A DNA stretch of 36,237 bases from an uncultured Cloacibacillus sp. (GTDB lineage: Bacteria > Synergistota > Synergistia > Synergistales > Synergistaceae): positions 1-36,237 of the forward strand of contig URAG01000016.1 in assembly GCA_900545755.1 (NCBI GenBank), written 5' to 3'. This document shows, piece after piece, positions 25,067 through 33,820 of this stretch; positions within the stretch are counted from its first letter, which is position 1, and each line of letters starts with the position of its first letter. The notes under the pieces are model-generated. The model made no database searches. It was not told where the DNA came from and was given only the letters and a program-made list of their open reading frames with translations. The translations under genes were made by a program, and so were the position numbers.

Positions 25067-25678
25067 TCAGCGGCGCTCCTCCAGAAATTTCTCCGCGTCG
25101 TCGAGCCCGCGGAAGCCTCGGCGTTTGAGGCCGTTCTCTATAATCAGCTCTGCGTAGCTCACGCCGCGTGCTTCAAGCTCCGCTATGTGCGCGCCGAGCA
25201 GGCGCAGCGTCTTCTCGGAATATGTCAGAAGCTCGCCGAGCTGGTAGGTCTCTATCGACGTTTCGCCCTCGCCGCTGTGCAGCGGGCGCGCATGCGACGC
25301 GACGAGCGGATAGCGCGCGGCGAACGCTTCGTTCTGCGGCGCGAGCTTTTCTACGATCGCGCGGGCGAGCGAGAGTTTTTCTTCGGAGACCGGCGGAAGC
25401 TGCGCGGCGAGCGCGCGGTTTTCCTCCGGCGCGTCTATGCACATCATGTAGCCGTACTTCTCCGCGAGCGGGTTGCGCCCAGCCGCGCGCGCCGCCGTCA
25501 AATCGGCGCGCCAGCTTTCAAGCGCCGCTTCGTTCCACGCCTCGTACTGGCTTCCGCGCATCGCCCGGAACGTCCTGAAATCGTCCTGGCACGGCGCGCG
25601 TCCGCCTTCGTTCTGTACTGTGTCGAAAAACGCCCATTCGAGCGCGATTATCTCGTTTATCAGATCTTCCATAATCAT
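25067..25678 (-). CDS. DUF4125 family protein
   Basis: 203-aa protein that I place in DUF4125 from the N-terminal IMEDLINEIIALEWAFFD, the NEGGRAPCQDDFRTFRAMRG stretch (a conserved CQDD motif) and RSQYEAW-like MRGSQYEAWNEAALESW. Function is unknown; sequence suggests a soluble helical protein. The ATG at 25678 overlaps the TGA of the DUF4037 gene (ATGA), so the two are coupled; ATG at 25672 is a possible alternative. It is the last gene of a TPR-DUF4037-DUF4125 set. No terminator is obvious directly after the stop. Confidence 0.75.
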   Translation of the reverse strand: MIMEDLINEIIALEWAFFDTVQNEGGRAPCQDDFRTFRAMRGSQYEAWNEAALESWRADLTAARAAGRNPLAEKYGYMMCIDAPEENRALAAQLPPVSEEKLSLARAIVEKLAPQNEAFAARYPLVASHARPLHSGEGETSIETYQLGELLTYSEKTLRLLGAHIAELEARGVSYAELIIENGLKRRGFRGLDDAEKFLEERR

Positions 25679-26638
25679 CCCGCCGTTACGCTGAGTTTTC
25701 GCAAGTATTCGCTTTTTATGCGGCGCGTCGTCTCTACGGCCTGCGCGACGAGGAACGGGTCGTCGGAGGACGCGAGCCCCTGCGCCGCAAGTTCCGCGCG
25801 CACACGCGCGCATATCGATTCTATCAGGTTTTCGTGTTTCGCGCCCGGTTCGTAAAGCGCGGAGATTTCGGCCGCCGCCTCTGATAGCTTAGGCAGTTCC
25901 GAAGCGCTGCGCCAAAGCCACTTATAGTATGGCGCGTAGCGGCGGTTCAGCAGATGGAGCGCGGAGAGCGCGGCCTTCGTAAATTCGGGGGTTTTTCGGT
26001 TGTGGGGGTGGTGGCGGTGGTTCTCTTCTCTTGCGGCCCCCCCCCCCCCCCCCCGCGACGGCGTCGCCGCGTTTCGCCGTCCGCGGGTAGTTGTACTGTC
26101 CCGCCTGCGCCATGGTAAAGAGGCGCGCGGCCAGCTTTTTGAGCCGGACTTCCTCCGGGTAGCACGGCAGCAGCGCTTCGCGCATGCGCGTGAACTCGCC
26201 CAGAGGGTCGTCGAATACAGCGCCGCTTGTCGCTGCGGCAAGCGCGTGCTCTGGGACGCGCAGCCACGCGGCTTCGCTTTCGGGGATTCCGCGGCAGCCT
26301 GTGAAGCGCGCGTAGAAGTCCCCTATCCGCGCGACGCCGACGCGGCCCGCGCTCTGCGGCGTGACTATGCGGCGGAAGCCCATAAATTCGGCCGGCAGCT
26401 CCGTGTAGAAGCGGCGCAGCTCTTCGCCGAATTCCGCGTAATCTTCGTCGGTGAGCCAGAGGCAGAAACTGGGGCCGAAATCGTGGTCGCGCGAGATTTC
26501 ATCGTCGAAGCCGAGGCACTCGGAGCCTTCGCCAGCGAGCCCTACGGCTATGCGTTCAGCGCGCGCGCCGAACCGCCGCCGCAGCTCTTCGCGCGCGCAG
26601 CGGCGGTAATATTCGCGGCAGAGTTCGAGCCCCTTCAT
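25675..26638 (-). pseudogene. DUF4037 nucleotidyltransferase-like protein, frame interrupted at an 18-base G run
   Basis: The first part (from ATG 26638) has a nucleotidyltransferase-fold N-terminus, GLAGEGSECLGFDDEISRDH followed by DFGPSFCLWL, with a Gly-Ser and DHD pattern, then a MAQAGQYNYPRTAKRGDAVA segment. The second part (EFTKAALSALHLLNRRYAPY, YKWLWRSA, ending LRKLSVTAG) lies in another frame. The frames differ by one surplus base (or two missing); a 17-base instead of 18-base run at 26037-26054 would rejoin them as about 320 aa. About 50 nt next to the run are low-complexity and encode nothing family-like in either frame. So this is a phase-variable gene, a recent mutation, or an assembly error. 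ATG overlaps the TPR gene stop by 4 nt. Confidence 0.7.
26037..26054. repeat. 18-base homopolymer (C on plus strand) inside the DUF4037 gene
   Basis: Eighteen consecutive C (G in the sense strand). It is followed in the sense direction by an A/C-rich low-complexity stretch down to 25985. Runs this long are prone to slippage in replication and in sequencing. Confidence 0.95.
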
Positions 26639-27480
26639 CGCACGCCCCCCGAGGGACCGGCGAGCGCGCGGTATTTTGCCGCTTCGTCAGCCATGCCCGC
26701 GGCTTCGAAGCACTTCGCGCAGCTGCGGCAGGCCGCGGCGTAGTTCGCGGTGCGCCCGAAGACGCGCTCTACGGCCTCCGCGCTCTTCGCAAAATATTCC
26801 GCGGCGCGCGCGTATTCGCCGCGCATATATTCGAGCTGCCCGCGGCACGAGAGCGCGCTCGCGGCGTGCGGGTCGCCTGGGGCAGCGGCATATATCCCTT
26901 CGGCGCGCGCGAGCAGCTTTTCCGCCTCGTCGGGATTTTTTTGAGCGAGCAGGCAGAATGCCATGTTTGTGCAGCAGGTTGCGATTTCTATCTCGTCGCC
27001 GGCCGGCGAGAGCAGCGCGAGGGAGCGGCGGAAATATCCCAGAGCCTCGCCCGCGCGTCCTGCGCGCATGAGGGCCTGCGCCATGTTGTTGTAGAGGCTC
27101 GCGAAGCGGTAGTCGTCCGGCGCTATCGTCTTTTCGTAGATTTCGGCGACGCGGGCGTAGAGCGCGAGGGCTTCGCCGGTTTGGCGGAAGGCCGTTTTCG
27201 CGGTCGCGTAATTTAAGAGCGCCGTCGCGTATTCGCCGCTTTCGGCTAGGCCGAGCGATTCCAGCAGGAAAAGCGCGCGCTCCGCCGAGGCGAAGCTCTT
27301 CTCCGGTTCGCCGAAGACGCGCCAGTATCCGGTCAGCTCGCCGCGCAGCGATGCCTCCGCAGCCGCGTCGTCCTCGCTGGACGCTGCGTCCGCGGCCTCG
27401 GATAAAAATTCGCCCGCCTCGCGCCTCCGTCCCGCCGCGAGCATCGCGTCGTACTCGGCGAGAATTTTTGACACTTCCAC
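26635..27480 (-). CDS. Tetratricopeptide repeat protein
   Basis: 281-aa protein made of consecutive TPR-like helical pairs without signal peptide or membrane segment. Recognisable repeats include TALLNYATAKTAFRQTGEAL, FASLYNNMAQALMRAGRAGE followed by ALGYFRRSLALL, CTNMAFCLLAQKNPDEAEKL and ARAAEYFAKSAEAVERVFG. Such proteins scaffold protein-protein contacts; the partner is most likely encoded by the adjacent DUF4037 and DUF4125 genes, with which it overlaps (ATGA at 26635-26638). The start is GTG at 27480 after AAGGGGGA. It begins 18 nt after the mtaB stop, so all four genes may be one transcript. Confidence 0.85.
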   Translation of the reverse strand: MEVSKILAEYDAMLAAGRRREAGEFLSEAADAASSEDDAAAEASLRGELTGYWRVFGEPEKSFASAERALFLLESLGLAESGEYATALLNYATAKTAFRQTGEALALYARVAEIYEKTIAPDDYRFASLYNNMAQALMRAGRAGEALGYFRRSLALLSPAGDEIEIATCCTNMAFCLLAQKNPDEAEKLLARAEGIYAAAPGDPHAASALSCRGQLEYMRGEYARAAEYFAKSAEAVERVFGRTANYAAACRSCAKCFEAAGMADEAAKYRALAGPSGGVR

Positions 27481-27498
27481 AGAAAATCCCCCTTCCGC

Positions 27499-28824
27499 CT
27501 AAATTACGGAAATTTCTTCGGAGAAGCCCGCGCGCGGCGTCTCCGCGGCGAAGAGCGTCTCGTCCGCGTAATGCGCCGGCGTCAGCCTCAGTTCTTCGTT
27601 CACGCGCGCGCCGCAAGCCGGGGCCTCTGCGCGTATGTAGTTGCGCGTGAGGCCGCGCGCCGCGCCGTTTTTGATTTCTTCGGCGAGTATCGTCACTTCG
27701 CGCCTGAGCCAGCGCGAACAGAATTTTTCGTGAAGCTCCGCCGCCGCTTCGAGCGCCTCGGCGGTCCGCTCTTTGAGCTCCGCCTCAGGAACGGACGGCA
27801 TCGAAGCCGCCTTCGTGCCGCCGCGCGGCGAGTAGGGGAATACGTGGATTTTGCCGAACCCCACGGATTTTATGAAGCCTAGGCTGTTTTTGAAAGCCGC
27901 GCGGCTCTCGGTCGGGAAGCCTATCATCAGGTCTGTGCTTATGTGCAGCGCGTCACCGAGCGCGTCGCGCGCCCGTTCCGCTATTTTTGCGAATTCGTCT
28001 GGCGTGTAGCCGCGCCTCATATCGGCGAGCACGCCCGCGTCTCCCGACTGGAGCGGCATGTGCAGGTGCTCGCAGAAGGCCGGTGTCTCGGCGAGCGCGG
28101 AGAGCAGCGCGCCGTCGACCGCGAAGGGCTCTACCGAGCCGAAACGCAGCCTCCGGAGCTTCGGCAGCGCGCCTATGCGCCGCACGAGCTCGGGGAGGTT
28201 TTCGTAAAGGCCGAGATGTATGCCGGTCAGCACGATTTCCGGGCAGCCGGACTCCGTTATGCGCCGCGCCTCCTCGACGGCCTCGTCCATCGGACGCGAG
28301 ACCGGCCTGCCGCGCACGAACGGGACTATACAGTATGCGCAGCAGTGCGCGCAGCCGTCCTGCACTTTGAGGAAGGCGCGCGTGTGCAGTCGCGGCCTGT
28401 CGAGCGAGAGCGCGTCCCAGTTTTCGTCGGTCATGATTTTTTCGTTGATTTCGCAGAAGCGCGGCGCGCCCGCGAGCCGTTCCGCGATCAGCCGCGGCAG
28501 CGTATATTTGCGCCTGTTGCCTATCGCGATGTCGAGGCCGAGTTCTTCAGCCTCGCGCGCCGTCATCTTCTGCGTGCTGCATCCGCAGGCCGCGACGACC
28601 GCGTCCGGGTGCTCGCGCCTCGCGCGGCGGATGAGCTTGCGGCATTTGCGGTCGGCGACCGCTGTTATCGCGCAGGTGACTATCACGACGACGTCCGGCG
28701 ATTCGTCGTCACGCCTCGCGCCGCGAGCTTCGAGCGCAGCGGCTATCGCCTCGCCCTCGTACTGGTTCGTGCGGCAGCCCTGTATCTGGATTGAAAATTT
28801 TTTGTCTGAAAGGATGTCCGTCAT
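27499..28824 (-). CDS. mtaB: tRNA (N6-L-threonylcarbamoyladenosine(37)-C2)-methylthiotransferase MtaB
   Basis: Radical SAM enzyme (441 aa) of the MiaB family, MtaB/YqeV branch, which adds a methylthio group to t6A37 of tRNAs reading ANN codons. The N-terminal UPF0004 domain carries Cys17 (QGCRTNQ), Cys51 (VTCAIT) and Cys82 (CGCSTQ) for the auxiliary cluster. The radical SAM motif CAHCCAYC has Cys158, Cys162 and Cys165. The central LTGIHLGLYE, the LRFGSVEP segment, HMPLQSGD and DLMIGFPTES are typical of the branch. A C-terminal TRAM-like region follows. The short N-terminus and QGCRTNQYE favour MtaB over MiaB or RimO. Confidence 0.93.
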   Translation of the reverse strand: MTDILSDKKFSIQIQGCRTNQYEGEAIAAALEARGARRDDESPDVVVIVTCAITAVADRKCRKLIRRARREHPDAVVAACGCSTQKMTAREAEELGLDIAIGNRRKYTLPRLIAERLAGAPRFCEINEKIMTDENWDALSLDRPRLHTRAFLKVQDGCAHCCAYCIVPFVRGRPVSRPMDEAVEEARRITESGCPEIVLTGIHLGLYENLPELVRRIGALPKLRRLRFGSVEPFAVDGALLSALAETPAFCEHLHMPLQSGDAGVLADMRRGYTPDEFAKIAERARDALGDALHISTDLMIGFPTESRAAFKNSLGFIKSVGFGKIHVFPYSPRGGTKAASMPSVPEAELKERTAEALEAAAELHEKFCSRWLRREVTILAEEIKNGAARGLTRNYIRAEAPACGARVNEELRLTPAHYADETLFAAETPRAGFSEEISVI

Positions 28825-28905
28825 GTCTTTAATAAACGCGCGTCGCCCCGTCGTCGACGGAACGGCGCGCCCTGTCTTCGGATTTTTGCGGCGCGTGCGC
28901 GCCGG

Positions 28906-30441
28906 TTATATTTCGCGTATCTTTCCCATCGCTTTGAACAGCTCGCGCATCGGCCCGGCGAGCAGTTTCTGGCGTTCGTTGAATATTTTCTCGTACTTCG
29001 CCGCGTTCTTCGCGTCCGGCTCGAAGCGCCCGCGGAAGGTTATCCACTCGCGCATCGTCTCGCGGATGTCTGAGATGTCGCCGACCGCGTAGGCCGCGAC
29101 GGCGGCGTCCGCCATAAGGCCGCCCTCGCTGCGTGCCGGGATGTTATAGGCGCCGCGCAGGATGTCGGCCTTGATCTGAGTCCAGAGCGGGCTCTTGCTG
29201 CCGCCCTCGGTGCCGATTATCTCGTCGAGCGGGATTCCGCATTCGCGGTATATTTTAATCATCTGCGCGTATTCGAAGGCTATCGCTTCGAGTATCGCGC
29301 GCCACATCGAGGCGCGGTCCGCGGAGCCGAAGAGCCCCGCAAAGACGCCGCAGGCTCCAGGCGTGTCCGGACCTGCGCCCTGTAGGTAAGGATAGAAGAG
29401 CAGGCCGTTCGCCCCAGCGGGAACGTTCGCCGCGAGTTCATCCATCTCAGCGTAGAAGAGCGGGTCGCCCGCGCGTCCAGCGACGCGGTCGCGGAACCAG
29501 CGCAGCGAAAGGCCGCCCGCGCGTATCATGCTCCAGTAGAAATAGGAATCTTCGAGAGTTCCCGTCGCGAACATCATGCCCGGCGCGTTCGTGATTCGTT
29601 CGTCTGGCGCGTCGACCGCGACTGCGAATATCGAGGCGGTGCCCGCCACGTCGGTCGCGAGCCCCGCTTCTAGCAGCCCCGAGGCGAGAGCCGACTGCAT
29701 CGTGTCGCCCGCGCCGGCCGCTATCGGTATGCCGGCTCGCAGCCCCATCTTCGCCGCCTCTTCGGGGCAGAGGAAGCCGACGATGTGCCACGGTTTCACG
29801 ATTTGCGGAAGGATCTCCATCGGGATGCCGAGCTCGTCCATCTGGCGGCGCGACCATCTGCGCTCGCGCGCGTCGTAGCCGATGAGCCAGCCGGACATCG
29901 TAGCCCAGTCGAGGAAGGCTTCGTCCGCGCGCAGCCCCGCGAGCGTGCCGAGGACGAACGGGCCGTTGTTGACGACCTTGACGGCCTTCTCGCGGAAGCC
30001 CGCGTAGTGGTTGAGGAACCAGCGCAGGATAAGCGGAGGCATGAACTCGTCCACTATCGCGTTCGCGCTCTCCTTGACCCATACCGGTTTCGCATGTGCG
30101 CGCACGTAGGCCGCCTCGCCCGCGGCGCGGTTGTCGAGGTAGGAGACGAACGGAGTGACGGGCCGCCACTCCTCGTCGATGCCGACTATGCCGCAGATGA
30201 TTCCGCTCGCCGTTATAGCGCGTATCTCGGCGGGGTTGACGCCGGACTTCGATATGCACTCGCGCACGCCCTCGCGCACGTTCTCGACGAAGCCGTTCGC
30301 GTCCATCTCAGCCCAGCCCGGCTTAGGATAGGAGATTTTATTCTCGCGGTAGGCTTCGGCGACGCGCGTGGCGTCGAGCGAATAAATCGCCGTCTTCGTC
30401 CCCATCGTGCCGCAGTCGAAGACGACGTAATACTGTCCCAT
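28906..30441 (-). CDS. FGGY-family carbohydrate kinase (xylulokinase-like)
   Basis: 511-aa sugar or polyol kinase of the FGGY family (hexokinase/actin fold). The first phosphate motif is FDCGTMGTKTAIY (8-20). ITASGIICGIVGID, PFVSYLDNRAAGEA, AAGAGDTMQSALASGL and the GTEGGSKSPLWTQIKADIL adenosine-site segment define the family. Xylulokinase is the nearest familiar member, but the substrate could be another ketose or polyol. It starts 3 nt after the stop of an NTN-hydrolase gene, with GAGGAG inside that gene's end, so the two are tightly coupled. This pairing suggests the kinase acts on a product linked to the hydrolase; that is inference. Confidence 0.9.
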   Translation of the reverse strand: MGQYYVVFDCGTMGTKTAIYSLDATRVAEAYRENKISYPKPGWAEMDANGFVENVREGVRECISKSGVNPAEIRAITASGIICGIVGIDEEWRPVTPFVSYLDNRAAGEAAYVRAHAKPVWVKESANAIVDEFMPPLILRWFLNHYAGFREKAVKVVNNGPFVLGTLAGLRADEAFLDWATMSGWLIGYDARERRWSRRQMDELGIPMEILPQIVKPWHIVGFLCPEEAAKMGLRAGIPIAAGAGDTMQSALASGLLEAGLATDVAGTASIFAVAVDAPDERITNAPGMMFATGTLEDSYFYWSMIRAGGLSLRWFRDRVAGRAGDPLFYAEMDELAANVPAGANGLLFYPYLQGAGPDTPGACGVFAGLFGSADRASMWRAILEAIAFEYAQMIKIYRECGIPLDEIIGTEGGSKSPLWTQIKADILRGAYNIPARSEGGLMADAAVAAYAVGDISDIRETMREWITFRGRFEPDAKNAAKYEKIFNERQKLLAGPMRELFKAMGKIREI

Positions 30442-30444
30442 GAC

Positions 30445-31542
30445 TTACTCCTCGCGCGGCTTCAGCAGCGCGCGCATGTCGATCAGGCTCCAGTCCTGCA
30501 CGCCGGGGAGCTTGAACCAGAGCTCGTAGCGCTCTGGCACGACGACGAGCTGGTAGACGGTCATGTCCGTAGTAGCGCCGAGGTCCTCGATGCGCGTGTC
30601 CATGATGTCCTTCATGACCTTGTCGTTGATAGTGCCCTTGAAGTGCTTCGCCAGAGTCAGCAGGTTTGTGCGGCGCGTGCGCGTCATCCAGAAGCGTTTG
30701 TCGTCGGGACGCGGAAGCCCCCACGAAAACTCGGTGAAGTGGTTCGTCAGCACCGTGAGGCCGAGTCGCGAATGCGACTCGCGGCGCTTGACCTCGAAGA
30801 CGGGCCACTCGAAGCAGCGCGCCGTCTGCCCGTCGGCGACTCCGACGATGTAGGCGAAGTTCGCCTTAGTCGTCTTGAAGAAACTCTCGATTTCGTCGAG
30901 CGTCGAGGCTTCGAGCAGGAAGCTGAAAAGCTCTGCGACCGCGGGCACCCGGCTGTCGTACCAGAGGGCGCCGCCCGAGGGCATACCGTTGTTGAGTTCG
31001 AGGAAGATCCCCTTCTCGTTCATGCCGTTGACGGCGTATATTTCGCCCGCGTAGCCGAGCGTCGCGACGGAAAGCGAGCCGTCGCCGGGGTGGAAGCATG
31101 CGAGCACGAGGTCGTCGTCAAGCTCGCGGAACCACGGCAGATAGTCGTAGTTGCGCCCGTAGACGAGCGGCCCGTCCGAGTAGTCGCCCCAGACGGCGAT
31201 GCCCGAACACTGCTGCTGCTCGAGCGACTGGGCGGCGATGACCTCTATGGCGTTCACAGCCTTGAGCTCGTCGAGCGTGAGCCCGGAGGTCTCGCTCATG
31301 CCGCGTATCAACGACTTGAATTTATAAGGATAGTTCGCGAAGAACTTGGATGCGGTCAGCGCCAGCTCCTCCGCGTTCTCCGCCGCGGCGGTCAGCCGCC
31401 CTATGCCGCGCTCGTAAATGTCGCGCAGCTCGCCGGCCATCAGCGCGCCGTACTGGCGTCCCATCTCGCGCCACGTGCCGCTGAGCTCTATAATGCTTAA
31501 CTTGCCGTTTTTAGTTTTTGAGCCCTTTTCAAAAGTGTCCAT
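30445..31542 (-). CDS. C45-type NTN hydrolase (acyl-CoA:6-aminopenicillanic acid acyltransferase / linear amide hydrolase family)
   Basis: 365-aa protein with the N-terminal nucleophile hydrolase pattern of peptidase family C45. The putative catalytic Cys112 lies in QQQCSGIAVWG, followed by GRNYDY with Arg130 and Asp133, matching the Cys-Arg-Asp set of choloylglycine-hydrolase/acyltransferase folds. The region before Cys112 (starting ELSGTWREMGRQYGALMAGE) resembles the pro-segment of members activated by self-cleavage. There is no clear signal peptide, so it is likely cytoplasmic. It would cleave a linear amide, but the substrate is unknown. ATG 31542 follows GGGAGG at 7 nt. First gene of a two-gene unit with the FGGY kinase, diverging from rsmG. 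Confidence 0.82.
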   Translation of the reverse strand: MDTFEKGSKTKNGKLSIIELSGTWREMGRQYGALMAGELRDIYERGIGRLTAAAENAEELALTASKFFANYPYKFKSLIRGMSETSGLTLDELKAVNAIEVIAAQSLEQQQCSGIAVWGDYSDGPLVYGRNYDYLPWFRELDDDLVLACFHPGDGSLSVATLGYAGEIYAVNGMNEKGIFLELNNGMPSGGALWYDSRVPAVAELFSFLLEASTLDEIESFFKTTKANFAYIVGVADGQTARCFEWPVFEVKRRESHSRLGLTVLTNHFTEFSWGLPRPDDKRFWMTRTRRTNLLTLAKHFKGTINDKVMKDIMDTRIEDLGATTDMTVYQLVVVPERYELWFKLPGVQDWSLIDMRALLKPREE

Positions 31543-31569
31543 GAATCAGCCTCCCATCATTGCCGGTCG

Positions 31570-31582
31570 TGCTATTATTATA
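31570..31582. promoter_or_regulatory. Overlapping divergent -10 elements, C45 hydrolase versus rsmG
   Basis: Plus strand TGCTATTAT (31570-31578) is an extended -10 for rsmG, 61 nt before its ATG. Minus strand TATAAT (31582-31577) overlaps it by two bases and lies 35 nt before the hydrolase ATG. No strong -35 on either side. Confidence 0.6.
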
Positions 31583-31638
31583 CAATGGCGTCGTTCTTAG
31601 AGAATATGCGTTTTGAAAAATACGAAGGAGGCGCGCGC

Positions 31639-32346
31639 ATGGGCGAGAGCATCAACGCTGCGGAGGTTAAAAAAATCCTTGAGGACAACGAGGAGCGGCT
31701 GCGGCGCTACGTCTCGCTGCTCGTCAAGGCGAACGAGCTGGCGCGCCTTACGGGGCCGTCCGACGAAGATACGCTCTGGCGCGCGCACGTGGCCGACTGC
31801 GCCTCAGCTGTGCCGCTGCTGCCCGAGCGCGGCGCGGTCATAGACGTAGGCACGGGCGGCGGCCTTCCTGGAATCGTATGGGCGGTCTGCCGCCCCGGCC
31901 TGAAGGTGACGCTGCTCGACAGCATCACGCGCAAGTGCGCGCTCGTCGATAAAATAGCCGCGGCGATGGGGCTCGCGAACGTCTCCGTCGTCTGCTCGCG
32001 CTCAGAGGATTACGCGAAAAAGCAATGCGAGAAGTTCGACGCGGCGGCGGCGCGCGCTGTGTGCGCGTCCGGCGTGCTCGCGGAATATCTGACGCCGTTC
32101 GTGAAGCGCGGCGGGCGTCTGCTCGCCTTCAAAGGGCCGAAGGCCGCCGAAGAGCTCGCGCCCGCGGAGGGGAAATGGAAGTCGCTCGGCCTCTCCGAGC
32201 CGCGGCTCGTAAGCTACGCGCTCGAGGATATGGAGCGGTGCGTCGTCGTATGGGACAAGGCCGCGCCGACGCCGAAAGGAATCCCGCGCCGTCCCGGCAT
32301 GGCGGAGAAATTCCCGTGGTATCTCGCGAGCGCGAAGAAGAAATGA
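31639..32346 (+). CDS. rsmG: 16S rRNA (guanine(527)-N7)-methyltransferase
   Basis: SAM-dependent methyltransferase (235 aa) that modifies G527 in the decoding region of 16S rRNA. The GidB/RsmG pattern is complete: LVKANELARLTG (29-40), the SAM loop VIDVGTGGGLPGIVWA, LLDSITRKCALVDKIA, a FDAAAARAVCASGVLAEYLT segment and C-terminal PRRPGMAEKFPW. Start 31639 is chosen for GAAGGAGG 7 nt upstream; 18 more codons are open but lack a ribosome site. Loss of this enzyme is known to give low-level streptomycin resistance. It diverges from the C45 hydrolase and ends at a strong bidirectional terminator. Confidence 0.95.
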   Translation: MGESINAAEVKKILEDNEERLRRYVSLLVKANELARLTGPSDEDTLWRAHVADCASAVPLLPERGAVIDVGTGGGLPGIVWAVCRPGLKVTLLDSITRKCALVDKIAAAMGLANVSVVCSRSEDYAKKQCEKFDAAAARAVCASGVLAEYLTPFVKRGGRLLAFKGPKAAEELAPAEGKWKSLGLSEPRLVSYALEDMERCVVVWDKAAPTPKGIPRRPGMAEKFPWYLASAKKK

Positions 32347-32436
32347 AAAAATTCGCGGCGCGCGAATACATGTGCGCCGCGTGAAATTTACGAAAGCGCG
32401 GCGAACTCACGCCGCCTGTATAAAACGCACGAAAAA

Positions 32437-32466
32437 GCTCCCGCGAGAAGCGGGAGCGATTTTTTT
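32437..32466. terminator. Bidirectional terminator between rsmG and thiC
   Basis: GCTCCCGC (32437-32444) pairs with GCGGGAGC (32450-32457), 5-nt loop. T7 (32460-32466) follows on the plus strand. On the minus strand T5 (32436-32432) follows immediately, so it ends thiC as well. Confidence 0.92.
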
Positions 32467-32493
32467 GTCTTCGCGCGCTTGAGGCGCGCGCCG

Positions 32494-33801
32494 TTATTCG
32501 TCGAATATCGAGACGATTTCGCCTTCGAGGATGCGGTTCGTGTTCTTCACCGCGCAGAAATTGCCGCACATGCTGCAGGTGTCCTCTTTCTCTGGCTTCG
32601 ACGACGCGCGGTAGCGGCGCGCCTTCTCCGGGTCCATCGCGAGCTCGAACATTTTGTCCCAGTCGAGGCGCTTGCGCGCTTCACTCATCTTGTAGTCCCA
32701 CTCCGCGGCTCCGGGCACGCCCTTCGCTATGTCCGCCGCGTGCGCCGCGATGCGCGCAGCTATGATTCCTTCCTTTACGTCGTCCACGTCAGGCAGGCGC
32801 AGATGTTCGGCTGGCGTCACGTAGCATAGGAACGCCGCGCCGCACGACGCCGCAATCGCGCCGCCTATCGCCGAGGTGATATGGTCGTAGCCTGGCGCGA
32901 CGTCGGTGACTATCGGGCCTAGCACGTAGAACGGCGCGCCGTGGCAGAGGGTCTTTTCGATCTCCATGTTCGCCGCGATTTGATTGAGCGGCATATGCCC
33001 CGGCCCTTCAATCATGATCTGCACGTCGAGCGCCCACGCGCGCTTCGTCAGTTCGCCGAGCGTTATCAGCTCGCCTATCTGCGGCGCGTCGGTCGCGTCG
33101 GCTATGCAGCCGGGGCGGCAGGCGTCGCCGAGGCTCAGAGTCACGTCGTACTCGCGGCAGATTTCAAGAATTTCGTCGAAGCGCTCGAAGAATGGATTTT
33201 CCTTCCCGGTCATCTCCATCCACGCGAACATTATCGAGCCGCCGCGCGAAACGATGTTCGTGAGGCGTTTGTTGCGCTTGAACTTCGCGGCGTTGTCGCG
33301 GTTGAGGCCGCAATGTATCGTCATGAAGTCAACGCCGTCTTCCGCGTGCATGCGCACGATGTCTATCCATTCGTCTGTCGTTATCTGCGCGAGCGGCTTG
33401 TGGTAGTAGACGACCGCGTCGTATATCGGCACAGTGCCGATCATCGCTGGACAGTTCTCCGTGAGGTAACGGCGGAATTTGCGCGTGTCTCCGAATGAGC
33501 TGAGATCCATTATCGCTTCCGCGCCCATGTCGACGGCGCTCTTCACCTTCGCGAACTCCATCTCCATGTCCGTCATGTCGCGCGAGGTCCCGAGGTTCAC
33601 GTTTATCTTCGTCTTGAGCGCCGCGCCGACCGCGCTCGGCGATATGCTCTTGTGCAGCTTGTTGCACGGGATTATCGCGCGCCCCTCCGCCATCTGACGC
33701 ATGAGCTCTGCGGGGGCGATCCCCTCTTTTGCCGCGGCGGCCTCCATCTCCTTAGTGATTACGGAATTTCTCGCCGCTTCCATCTGCGTTGCGTAAGCCA
33801 T
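32494..33801 (-). CDS. thiC: Phosphomethylpyrimidine synthase ThiC
   Basis: Radical SAM-type enzyme (435 aa) converting aminoimidazole ribotide to hydroxymethylpyrimidine phosphate in thiamine synthesis. Family stretches: [58 protein letters not shown] and [20 protein letters not shown]. The C-terminal cluster motif is CSMCGNFC (Cys409, Cys412, Cys416), with three residues before the last Cys. Start 33801 follows GAGAG; 15 more open codons upstream overlap the riboswitch terminator. It is under a TPP riboswitch. It is the only thi gene in the window, although the iorA and tkt products use thiamine diphosphate. Confidence 0.97.
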   Translation of the reverse strand: MAYATQMEAARNSVITKEMEAAAAKEGIAPAELMRQMAEGRAIIPCNKLHKSISPSAVGAALKTKINVNLGTSRDMTDMEMEFAKVKSAVDMGAEAIMDLSSFGDTRKFRRYLTENCPAMIGTVPIYDAVVYYHKPLAQITTDEWIDIVRMHAEDGVDFMTIHCGLNRDNAAKFKRNKRLTNIVSRGGSIMFAWMEMTGKENPFFERFDEILEICREYDVTLSLGDACRPGCIADATDAPQIGELITLGELTKRAWALDVQIMIEGPGHMPLNQIAANMEIEKTLCHGAPFYVLGPIVTDVAPGYDHITSAIGGAIAASCGAAFLCYVTPAEHLRLPDVDDVKEGIIAARIAAHAADIAKGVPGAAEWDYKMSEARKRLDWDKMFELAMDPEKARRYRASSKPEKEDTCSMCGNFCAVKNTNRILEGEIVSIFDE

Positions 33802-33820
33802 AGCGTTCACTCTCTTTCGC

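Noticed and set aside
26037..26054. Programmed ribosomal frameshifting at the 18-base run
   Set aside because: No slippery heptamer with downstream pseudoknot could be identified, and the adjacent sequence looks non-native; phase variation or an assembly problem is simpler.
25168..26743. Several plus-strand open frames opposite the DUF4125, DUF4037 and TPR genes
   Set aside because: Arg/Ala-rich shadows without ribosome sites; minus-strand genes have overlapping starts and stops and recognisable domains.
28825..28905. GC-rich hairpins in the 81-nt gap between the FGGY kinase and mtaB genes as a terminator
   Set aside because: The 6-bp CGGCGC/GCGCCG stem is followed by an A run, not a T run, in the direction of transcription.
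29785..31500. 571-codon open frame antisense to the FGGY kinase and C45 hydrolase genes
   Set aside because: Arg/Val/Ala-rich shadow spanning two well-supported genes on the other strand; no ribosome site or motif.
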